A stretch of DNA of 64,000 bases from Eleusine coracana subsp. coracana (lineage: Eukaryota; Streptophyta; Magnoliopsida; Poales; Poaceae): assembly GCA_032690845.1 (NCBI GenBank), contig CM064424.1, positions 45,087,511 through 45,151,510 on the forward strand, read 5' to 3'. Below the pieces are notes generated by a model. That model was not told the DNA's origin, did no database searches, and saw nothing but the letters and a program-made list of their open reading frames with translations. Both the position numbers and the translations under genes were made by a program. This document shows, one piece after another, positions 31,301-40,368 of this stretch (position 1 is the first letter of the stretch; each line of letters begins with the position of its first letter).

Positions 31301-33720
31301 GATTGGGTCGTGACCAAGTAGCTAAGGAGGAACCTCCTCGAACAATAATTTAATGACAATGATACTATTGACCACTTTATCTCATCCCCCAGATGATTGG
31401 TTCCACTTATCATTGCTGCTCTGCGAGCCAGTTGATGTGCCTTGTTTGTGGCTTGTCACTCGAGCCGCAGTCTTGCTATGCGAGTCAGTTGACATACCCG
31501 TTCGTTGAAGGTCACTCTGGTCGCAGCCTCGTTGCTATGCAAGCTGTTGTTGGCGGCCAATAAAACCCAATATCGACCACTAACCGGTCAGTAACTGCAA
31601 AGTAAAGACCTATGTTTAATAAATATTTATTGAAACCGGTCAGTTTCGGTGAAATATGTGTTTGCAGGTGCAAAAGAGTCAAAATATGAAAAAAAAACCC
31701 AAAAGAAACACCCTGTCGGCCGATCAAGACTATAAAACAGCCGTTTTCACCGATCGACAGGGTCATTTTCAAGCTGAAATCAGGAACCCGCCGGCAGGGT
31801 CATTTACGGCTGAAATCAGCCACCCGGCTGATCAACCAGAGTCGTTTTTCAGGCTGATCATCCGACCCGACCAATTTTTGCAAAACAATTCACCGTGATG
31901 TTGTTTGCTCCTCTCGGACCAAAATTGATGAAATATGGCTAAGGAAAGAAGGCCAACAAGTGGCCTAATCGGGAGAAGTCAAGAGATGACCTGGAGGGGG
32001 TCGACACCTGTCCAGGGCCATCACCCGGCCTGGCTTGCCAGCCGGCCTGGGCTGTCACCCGGCATGGGTTGGCCACCCAGGGTTGCCAGCCCATGAGTCC
32101 CATGAGTTCTCCCGACCCAAAATGAAGAGTCGGTGAGAACCAACCCAAGGCTGCCCGGCGCACTAGGCCTACCGGTCCAAATCCGAGGAAAATGGCACAA
32201 CCCGACCAAGGCCGACTCCACAAGATCATCTGAAGCATCCAAGACGGTTGGTGTCGAACCGACAAAATCATATGGCCGTCTGGTGGACCGACTTTGGCCC
32301 ACCGACTCTAGTTGACCTACAAATACCTCCCTGCCCATTGCCACCTACAAATAGTGGAGAATTCAGGATGAAATCAACAAGAAACATATCAAGGAGTCCA
32401 TTTCCCACTACTTGTGCCACAATGTAGAATAGGTTAGTTAGTCGGGAGTTAGAGTCTAGTCGAGAGCTTCGCTCCAGATTCTGGAATCGTCTCGAAGTCT
32501 TGGTATGAGTTCTCTTGTACTTTTCTCCTTATATAAGACTTATCTCTTATCAATATAAAATATCTTTTCTTTTTATATCTTGTCAAGTATTTATTTTAAT
32601 TTAGTCATTTCCTCAAGTTACAATTATCAGGAAGAAACTTTATTGCGTAGTTCACGGGTTTCCCGGCTAGGATTTAATTAAGTTTAGTTCTTTCTGGGAC
32701 ATAGACTTGGTTATTTCCCGACTACTCTTCCGCTCGATCAACAGAAGAATATCTAGTGAAGGCGTAGGCGTGGTGCCTAAGTTAACGCTACCTGGATTTG
32801 CATTCGTCCCCACGGGTTGTGTGGTAGGCGGTAGGTGGTGACAGCCCTGTCCGTCCCTTTAGTAATCCACCACGTTTGGGAAGTCTCAAGCAGGGTTGTC
32901 TAGCGATAGCGTAATCACTAGTACAGAGGTGAGTTACCGACCCATATTAGTGGAATGTTTTTGTGTCCTAAAATGAGCTAAGAGGTGAAAGACTCGAGGC
33001 TGTACCAAAAAATTGATGTAAGCGCTCAACCCGAGTAACTAAGATTTGACGCTTGACTTAGATATATTAGGAAGATATATTTTAGGAGTCTTAGACTTAG
33101 ACCCATTGTCCTCCCAGCTAGCTTGACCAATGTCTTTATTTATCTTACTATGGATTTCTCCAGTGTTACTACCCCACTCTATCATCGATTATTCTTACTC
33201 CCATCATTCAATAGTTGGAATTATTCTTTAGATATATCTTTGTTAAGCCCAGATAATCTTATGGCTAGCTTCCCTGTGGAAATAAATACGATATACCTTG
33301 GAATACGCCCATGTGAAATGCTACAATGGTGTTCCGTGCGCTTGCGGAACTAATTCATTTTATCTTTATAGCACAACAAATGCCAACACTAGCCAGTTGA
33401 TGAGCCTATTCATGGCTTCTCACTTGGGCCACAACCTCGTTGCAGTACGAGCCAATTGACATTCCTCTTTGCGACTTGTCACTCGGGGTGTAGCCTCCTT
33501 GCTCTATGATCCAGTTGACGTGCCCTAATCACGGCTTGTTATTTGGGTTGTAGACTCGTTGTTGTGCGAGCCAGTTGTTGTGCCCATTTGATGGTTGTCA
33601 CTCGGGTTGCAGCCTTGTTGCTATGTGAGCCAGTTGATGTGGCTCGTTCATGATTTGTTACTCGGACCGTAGCCTCGCTGTGCAAGCGAGTTCACATGAC
33701 CATTTGCAGCTCTAGCTATG
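28112..33720. repeat. Two-level tandem array (57-60 bp subrepeats in units of about 695 bp)
   Basis: Subrepeat consensus: GCCAGTTGACGTGCC, then GTTCGTGGCTTGTCACTCGG, then GTCGCAGCCTCGTTGCTGTG. Every eight or nine subrepeats, a longer distinct block recurs, starting AACTCTTCTCGAATACAGATT and containing GATTGGGTCGTGACCAAGTA and ACCACTTTAACTCATCC. Anchor CTCGAATA falls at 28127, 28821, 29517, 30064, 30523 and 31221, so spacings are 694, 696, 547, 459 and 698; the short ones have lost whole subrepeats. Array sequence resumes at 33389 after the solo LTR. On the minus strand a 60-bp unit reads as a 20-residue repeat such as HSNEAATRVTSHERARQLA, but units of 57-59 bp break the frame. Confidence 0.92.
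31545..33388 (+). mobile_element. Gypsy solo LTR, 1844 bp, inserted in the array
   Basis: The ends are TGTTGTTGGCGGCC and AAATGCCAACA. Flanks are CAAGC (31540-31544) and CTAGC (33389-33393), a 5-bp duplication with one mismatch, and the array reads across once one copy is removed. No internal sequence or second LTR is present. It is related to the Athila LTRs in opposite orientation: shared blocks include GGTGGTGACAGCCCTGTCCG (near 32836), CAGGGTCATT subrepeats and the ATGCCAACA end. It formed by LTR-LTR recombination after insertion. Short ORFs on both strands have no recognised domain. Confidence 0.88.
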
Positions 33721-34714
33721 ACTTGTTACTCAGACATATAATGATCAAGGATGGACATAGATATGATCAAGCGAGCAAAAGATGAGGCAAGTACCTAATA
33801 AGGATTCATCTACATCAAGTGATTCATGAATATGGTGGAGTTGAGTATACACATATGACTACATCAAGATAAACAACTAACTCAACTCCACGACTATAGA
33901 TTGCACCATGAGCACCTCTACATCCATGAACTTGTGCAATTCATAGTGAAATAGACTTCCTAAATCTCATGTCCATCTCCTCCCCCTTTGTCATCTATCA
34001 ACCAAAAAGGTTACCAATATGTGAAATGTATGGGGTGTGGACAAATATTTTTGAAAACACTCATGGGATATGTAAAAGAGTAGAAGAGATTAATACTCCC
34101 CCATTTCTCAATGGTTTGCCTTTAGCACACCACAATGTTCTCCTCCTTTAGCACAGCTCCCCTTACACATAACACCTCCCCACCACAATGTTCTCACGAA
34201 AGAAGAAAGAGGAGTTTAGTGTATTGGGAATATATGAGACACTTGTCTTTGAACCGCGCGAGTATGTTAACCTCAGAGCTCATTTGAACATTACTCAATA
34301 GCATGAAGTGCAAGGATTGCTATATGATGATCTAAATAGTCATATTCTCATATCGTTACTAAGCAACTCCCCCTAGATACATGCTTCATAGCTTGTTTGG
34401 TGTCACAATGCAATTGCAAGAATGCAACAATGCAAGGAATGCGATGCGTGAGAGAAAGCAAGAGAAAAACTACAAACCAAATGTAGACATCAAGTTTCTC
34501 TCTTTCTCAAGCTTGTTCACAATGGACCTCTCATCAAAGCCTTGGTCACCGATGTTCCACTTACCAAGCTTTCACTCACGTCCATTGCTATCTCGAGGAG
34601 GTTCAAAGTTGACCTACAAAAGAAAGATAAACAAGTACAAAAATGAGGCACAAACAAGAAAACAAACACACAAGATAATTTACACTATTTACAAGAACAA
34701 GTTCAAAGGATACT
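33721..34714 (-). other. Sirevirus A spacer between pol and env-like region
   Basis: AT-rich and noncoding. The + strand CTCCTCCCCCTTTGTC at about 33978 is a polypurine-like tract on the minus strand. Grass Sireviruses often carry several such tracts between pol and the LTR. Confidence 0.55.
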
Positions 34715-35275
34715 TCATGTGAACTTTGAAAGGTCGAGAACATTGAGTTCTCCCCTTAGCTTGTTGAAGGTCTTCTCATCAAGTGGCTTAGTGAAGATAT
34801 CCTCATATTGTTCATGTGCCCTCACATGTATCAACTCGATATCCTTCTTCTCAACATGATCTCTTATGAAGTGATGTTTGACTTGGATGTGTTTTTCTTG
34901 ACCATGTTCTCCTTGCTTGAGCGCTATCTTGATTGCGGCTTTGCTATCACAATATAGTGGAATGCATGTGTATTTGAGGCCATATTCTGAGAGCATTTGG
35001 CGCATATAAAGAAGTTGTGTACAACATGCACCTGCTGCCAAGTATTCTGCTTCTACGGTGGAGAGAACTACTGAATTTTGCTTCTTTGAGCTCCAAGACA
35101 CAAGTGATCCTCTAAGAAATTGACATCCTCCCGAGGTTCTCTTCCTACTCACTTTGCATCCCACATAATCTAAATCCGAGTACCCTTCAAGCTCGAATCC
35201 GGTTCCTCTTGGATACCACAATCCCAAGGTAGGTGTGTACTTGAGATATCTTAAGATCCTCTTCATGGCTTTCAT
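34715..35275 (-). CDS. Sirevirus A RNase H and reverse transcriptase C-terminus (intact block)
   Basis: 186 uninterrupted residues: RILRYLKYTPTLGLWYPRG, YSDLDYVGCKVSRKRTSGGC, SWSSKKQNSVVLSTVEAEYLA, YCDSKAAI, HIQVKHHFIRDHVE and FTKPLDEKTFNKLRGELNVL. The acidic residues expected of RNase H (YSD, EAEY, CDS) are all present. The domain removes RNA from the RNA-DNA hybrid. It is the least damaged coding block in the retroelements here, but the upstream frame is broken, so no intact polyprotein exists. Confidence 0.88.
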   Translation of the reverse strand: MKAMKRILRYLKYTPTLGLWYPRGTGFELEGYSDLDYVGCKVSRKRTSGGCQFLRGSLVSWSSKKQNSVVLSTVEAEYLAAGACCTQLLYMRQMLSEYGLKYTCIPLYCDSKAAIKIALKQGEHGQEKHIQVKHHFIRDHVEKKDIELIHVRAHEQYEDIFTKPLDEKTFNKLRGELNVLDLSKFT

Positions 35276-35319
35276 ATGAGATTCCTTGGGGTTAGCTTGG
35301 TATCATGAACACAAGGCTA

Positions 35320-36500
35320 CACTAAACATGATGTCCGGTCTTGATGCGGTGAGATAAAGAAGTGAACCAATCATTTATCTATACAATTTGACATCCACGA
35401 GTTTTCCTTTCTCATACATATCCAAAAATATACTTATTGACATTGGAGTCTTAATAGGTTTGCAATCTTCCATGTTGAATTTCTTGAGAATGTCCTTGGT
35501 GTATTTCTCTTGGTATATAAAGTTGCCTTTCTTGACTTGGAATCCTAGGAACACATGCAACTCTCTAATCATAGACATCTCAAACTCTTTTGCCAATAGA
35601 TCTCAGAATTCTTGATTGAAGGCCTCATTGGTTGAACCATAGATTATATCATCCATATAAATTTGGCACACAAAGAGATCTTTCCCAACATGCCTTGTAA
35701 AGAGTGTGCTATCAATGATCCCAATGGTGAATCCATTCTTGATAAGAAAGCCCCGAAGATGTTGGTGCCAAGTCCTTGGTGCTTGCTTGAGTCCATAGAT
35801 ATCTTTCTTCAACTTCTACACATTATTCGGGAACTTGGGGTCTTCAAATCCTGGTGGTTGCTCAACATACACATTCTCAATGATTTCTCCATTCAAGAAT
35901 GCACTCTTGACATCCATTTGGAAGAGCTTGAATCCATGGTGTGATGCATAAGCTAGAAGAATCTAAATTGTCTCAAGACGAGCCATCGGTGCAAAGGTTT
36001 CTTCAAAGTCGATTTTAGCCATTTGAGAGTATCCTTTAGCAGCAAGTCTTGCCTTGTTCTTTACTATTAAGCCTCTTTCATCTTGCTTATTGTTTGAACA
36101 CCAATTTTAAGCCTACCACATTGTGTCCAATAGGCCTGTTGACAAAATACCACACTTTGCATCTCTCGAAGTTGTTGAGCTCTTTTTTCATGGATGAAAC
36201 CCACTTGTGATCCTCCATAGATTCATCAATGGTTGTCGGTTCCATCATCAAAACAAATGAGAAGTTCTCAAGAGCTACATTTGCTTCTCCACTCTCATCA
36301 TTGTTGACATTGTTTGGCTTGTATTGGTTTCTTCTAGGCTTAATCCCTTGTGATGGACTCCCAATAACAAGCTCACGAGGATGGGATTTGGCAATAGTGT
36401 TGTGTCTTATGGGAGGTTCTTGATTTGATTGGGTAGTATGTGATGAGTTGTCTTGGTTTCTTGTAGAGAGTTCAACTCTATCTTCCTCTCTCATATTTAA
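35320..36500 (-). pseudogene. Sirevirus A reverse transcriptase
   Basis: The minus strand shows WVSSMKKELNNFERCKVW and NVVGLKLVFK, then a gap with stops, FQMDVKS-like and GLKQAPRTWHQHL, CQIYMDDIIYGSTN (catalytic YMDD; copia usually has YVDD), then FLGFQVKKGNFIYQEKYTKDIL and IKTPM. Stops near 35600 and 35812, and frame changes between 35815 and 36085, split it into at least three pieces. An uncharged N/S-rich linker (36300-36500) joins it to integrase. Confidence 0.85.
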
Positions 36501-36581
36501 TGTAGCACTTGAGCTAGGTGAGGTATTTTGAGGATGTGAACTATTTGGAATTTGTGGTTCACTCCTTGTGGAAGTATCTTG

Positions 36582-37690
36582 TTATGAGGGTCGATGTGCT
36601 CTTAAAGAGTCTTGTCTGGAGTTTGGGCTGTTATCATGTGATTTAGTTTGAGCTTCGGAGACCACGCGGGGTAAAACCTCGCCCATGGGCATATTCCTCA
36701 AGGCTTCTTCTAAAGGCATATATTTGAATTGAATTTCATGATACCCAAAAACTCCTTGAGATCCCTTGGACTCATCAAATTGCACATCATAAGAATCTTC
36801 AGTTTGCCCACTCTCAACATTGAATACTCTATCGGCCTTGGATGATCCGGAATAACAAACAAATATCCCTTCACATGTCCTACTCTCAAATTTCCTAGGT
36901 TTCTTCCTCTTCTTGAGGATGTAGCACTTGCAACCAAATACACAAAAGTAGGAGACATTGGGTTTCCTTCCAGTTAGGAGTTCATAGGTGATCTTCTTAA
37001 GCAAACGATGAAGGTACACCCTATTTGTCGTGTAGCATTCCATGCTTATTGCTTCAGCCCAAAACCTCTCATGTAGATAATATTCATCAAGCATTGCTCT
37101 TGCTAAGGTGATTAAGGTCTTGATCTTCCTTTCCACAACTGCATTTTGTTTTGGGGTATAAGTAGCTAAATATTCATGTTTGATCCCCTTCTTGTCACAA
37201 TAGGCTTCTATGATTGTGTTCTTGAATTTGGACCCATTGTCATTTCTTATCTTGATGATACTTGCTTTGAACAAATTTTGAGCCATCCTTGCAAAGGTTT
37301 TGAAGATTGCACCTGCTTGAGATTTGTCGGCCTAGAAGAAGCTCCAAGTATACCTTGTAAAGTCATCAACCACTACCAAGCAATAGAGATTCCCTCCTAA
37401 CCTCTTGTAGTGTGTTGGACCAAAGAGATTCATTTGTAGTAATTCCAGGAGACTTGTGGTTTACACGAAGGATTTGACGGGATGTGAGGAGGCTACTTGT
37501 TTTCCCGCTTGGCAAGCACTACATAACTTATCCTTCTCAAAGGTAACATCCTTGAGTCCTTCCTCTAGGTTTCTCTTCATCACTTTCTTGAGTTGATTCA
37601 TTCCAACATGGGCAAGCCTCCTATGCCAAAGCCAACCCTTTGATATCTTGGTGAATAGACATGTATATGGTGGTTTTTATAAGCCAAACA
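36582..37690 (-). pseudogene. Sirevirus A integrase
   Basis: From the high-coordinate end: WHRRLAHVGMNQLKKVMKRN and CSACQAGKQ (zinc-binding HHCC), a stop after HPVKSFV, VVVDDFTRYTW (first catalytic aspartate), another stop, KIRNDNGSKFKN (second aspartate) and QNAVVERK (glutamate). Then FWAEAISMECYTTNRVYLH, the GR-PNVSYF-VFGCKCY block and GIFVCYSGSS. The 234-residue open part ends in a stop near 36582. The element is cut off upstream near 37690, so protease and gag are missing. Confidence 0.85.
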
Positions 37691-39009
37691 AATCACTCGA
37701 CCAGAAGTCATGTGTATGTCCAATTTTTTCTACTTTAAGTCAAACAAATCACTTGACACTTGACCTCTCGCAACTTTGGCTCCAGGTTTAGTGCAGTGGC
37801 AGTCTGTCGTGTACCAAAGAAGTTTTATGCCTTAGTTGCTTGTCAGCATAAGACCAAAAATAGGACCAAATTGCAAATAAAATGCAATGTATCGGTCGAG
37901 GCTAAAGCCAAAAAAGGTGAAACTAGATCAGATGACATGGTTCATACGATGTTAGGGCTGAAGCACTACTGAAAGGTCACCGACCGTCATGGGTCATATG
38001 GTGTCAGGGCCGAGGCACTACTGAAAGGTCACCGACCGACATGTGTACGGTTGGATTCATAAAAAACTGGGAGAACACGTGTATATATACACAAATAGCC
38101 ACCTGGCTTGATTGTTTAATGCGAAGGATTAAAGAACCGAGGCAATATAAAGATGAATAAAGCCATAAATAAGAGCACTGATTAAAAAGCCCAACTTTAC
38201 TCATCATAAAATCTACGACCTTCTGCTTAGAAAACAGAGATAAGTGACCGTGGGAAAAAAAGGATGGAGGACCTGAGTCCAAAATCTCAAAAATAAATCG
38301 AGAAAGTATAAAGATACTTAGCTTTGATATTCGGCGACTTGAAGAGGAGCTCCCGAGCATGCTGATGTGGTTGGCGAGTGGTCGAATGTCGAAATTGAAC
38401 CATCATGTCATTGGAACATCAAAACTCAGAGTAGTTAACCGAGATGCCAAATCATCAAATGTGTCATCGAGTAGCCCCCGGGCATGTCCATGTTCCATTG
38501 AACGGTTGAACCGTCAAGTCACGGTGATGTCACCGAGTCATCAGTAGGCGTCGCCGATTAACCGAGTGGGTAAAAACCCAAAGCGCCAAGTCATTGATAG
38601 CGTCGCTGAGTTGCTGAGTGGCCGTCGAGTTGTTGTAGTGTAGCGATGTTGCCGAGTGGACGAGTCGTGGCGATGTTGCCGAGTGGCCGAGTTGCCAGGT
38701 AAATGGCAGAGTTGCCCTCAATGCGTGTGCTTATAGTTGCCAGGTGGTAGATTGTCCAATGGACAAATCAAAGATGCCAATGTCATCAGCCATGTTGGTC
38801 ATGATGGGCGATGCAAGCGAGGTGATCAGCATAGAGTCGCTGAGTAGTAGCAATAGACCGGCATGGTTGATCAGTCCTTCTCTCTGTTAAGCCATCACAA
38901 TGTCAAAGTGTTCGATGAGGCTTTGCCATGCTGCTCCTCCAAACGCCTTTGCTTTACCAACTGCTGCGATAAGTTGCATGGCAGGCTATTTGCCAAGCTC
39001 ATGTCAACA
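37691..39009. other. Unassigned repeat-like DNA, possibly gypsy LTR or leader
   Basis: A 51-bp tandem duplication (37943-38045, CACTACTGAAAGGTCACCGACC in both copies), the phrase GTCGAGTAGCCCCCGGGCAT (38467) and short GCCGAGT-GCCGAG repeats (38580-38700) resemble Tat-type noncoding regions. I find no domain and no terminus. No ORF is convincing. Confidence 0.35.
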
Positions 39010-39766
39010 CGATATGTAAAAAAGAATATCCAATGAGTATTGTCCTAATCGGATTGATTAATATAGATAAGGAGAATAGAAGAATATATAGAAATAATTA
39101 ATAAAGTAAAGAAACTTCCCCTGTGCGCATGTGAAAGCCTCTAATTCTAAATTGAACAAAACCATAATTGATTATGATTTCAAGTCGGCTTTTTCTGTAG
39201 TAAATGACTCGAATTTGGCTGTTGTATATAGCCAGGACTCCACGAAAATTTTGTGAAGCCTCTGTAGTTGTCGACTCAGACTTGTCTCCATGTGTAAAAG
39301 CTGAACTCGCCAAGTACGCCGACTTCTGTCGGCTTGAAGGATGAACTCGTTGAATCCATGTACGATCATGAAGATGAAGGTCAAGCTTGCCTCCGAGTCT
39401 CAATGTCGTTGTAGACATGATCACTTGTGTGACGACGACGTGCCAATGTCAGTTAGCTCGTGATCGAATCTTGAAGTAGATTAAGGCCATCGAACTCGAT
39501 TAGTCGACCATTGCGCTTCCCCACGGTCCTTAGCCTTGAAGATCCATCTCCGTCAATCCTTGGACTCCATCAAGCTTGCAAGCCTCCATGCTTGTGATCA
39601 TCATCATCCATCGCTAAGACAATCATCATCAATAGGATTTGTAGAGAGATTAGAGATGATATATGCATAGACAATACTCATGTAGATATTAGTCCACAAT
39701 TTCATAGTTGTCATTAATCACCAAAACATTCATACCTTGAGGATCCACTCATTAATGGTCATGAAG
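39010..39766 (-). repeat. Probable Sirevirus B 3' LTR fragment
   Basis: The minus strand, just beyond the polypurine tract, reads GTAAGCTTCATGACC, AATGAGTGGATCCTCAAGG, then GTTTTGGTGATTAATGACAA, a phrase common near the start of Sirevirus LTRs. The distal end is undefined and the boundary at 39010 is a guess from composition. Confidence 0.45.
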
Positions 39767-39790
39767 CTTACAATATCCGCCTTTTTGGTG
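39767..39790 (-). promoter_or_regulatory. Sirevirus B polypurine tract
   Basis: The minus strand reads CATCAATCACCAAAAAGGCG then GATATTGTAAG, the usual Sirevirus 3' tract (AAAAAGGGGGAGATTGTAAG) with two changed purines. Confidence 0.6.
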
Positions 39791-40368
39791 ATTGATGACA
39801 ACCACTCTTAACATGAAAACATCAAGGCTAAAAGAGCTGCACTACGATCGAGAGGAACCTGAAAGGCATAAGCAAGAACTAACAAGGTCCTACTCAATCA
39901 AGCATCATTAGGAGCTAAAAGGATAAACAGAGAAAAGCACACTCTAGATGATAATGCATGCATGTCATGATAGGATATTAAAGTACATATAATGCAAGAC
40001 ATGGATGATGATATGCAACAAGATAGCATGAGACATGCAAGGAATAAAAAGCAAGCAATCATCATCATGGAATCATACACAGACAAATAGGATAATTAAT
40101 GAAAGACAAGGCACTGCATATGAAAATAAACCAAGTGAGATCATGACAAGTCAAACACAAGCGAATGAAAAACATGACTCATCAAAATCCACAAACACCT
40201 TGATAAAATCCATCAAAATAAGATCCAACTGTATCTAACTCCCAAATCCTATATACCACGTATACTCCCACAAGATACAAGACTACTCTTGATCGTCACA
40301 GGACCACACTCCCCCTATCTCTATGTCTTCTCCCCCTTTGGCAACAAGCACCAAAAAGAGAGGGAAAA
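39791..40368 (-). other. Sirevirus B spacer downstream of the env-like ORF
   Basis: AT-rich and noncoding. It ends with two polypurine-like tracts (minus strand GCCAAAGGGGGAGAAG near 40330 and AGGGGGAG near 40312), directly after the env-like stop. Confidence 0.6.

Larger units (their letters stand above)
27346..37690 (-). mobile_element. Sirevirus-type Ty1/copia element A (pol to env-like), with array and solo LTR inside
   Basis: On the minus strand: integrase, reverse transcriptase and RNase H (37650-34715), a spacer with polypurine-like tracts, then an env-like region that is filled by a tandem array and ends near 27704, followed by a CCAAAGGGGGAGAAG tract. Gag and both LTRs are missing, so both ends are truncated. 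The position of the array between pol and the terminal tract places it in the env-like region. Confidence 0.75.

Noticed and set aside
28310..33720. CRISPR-like array of regularly spaced repeats
   Set aside because: Units are contiguous, degenerate, 57-60 bp, without unique spacers or cas genes, and lie inside a plant retrotransposon.
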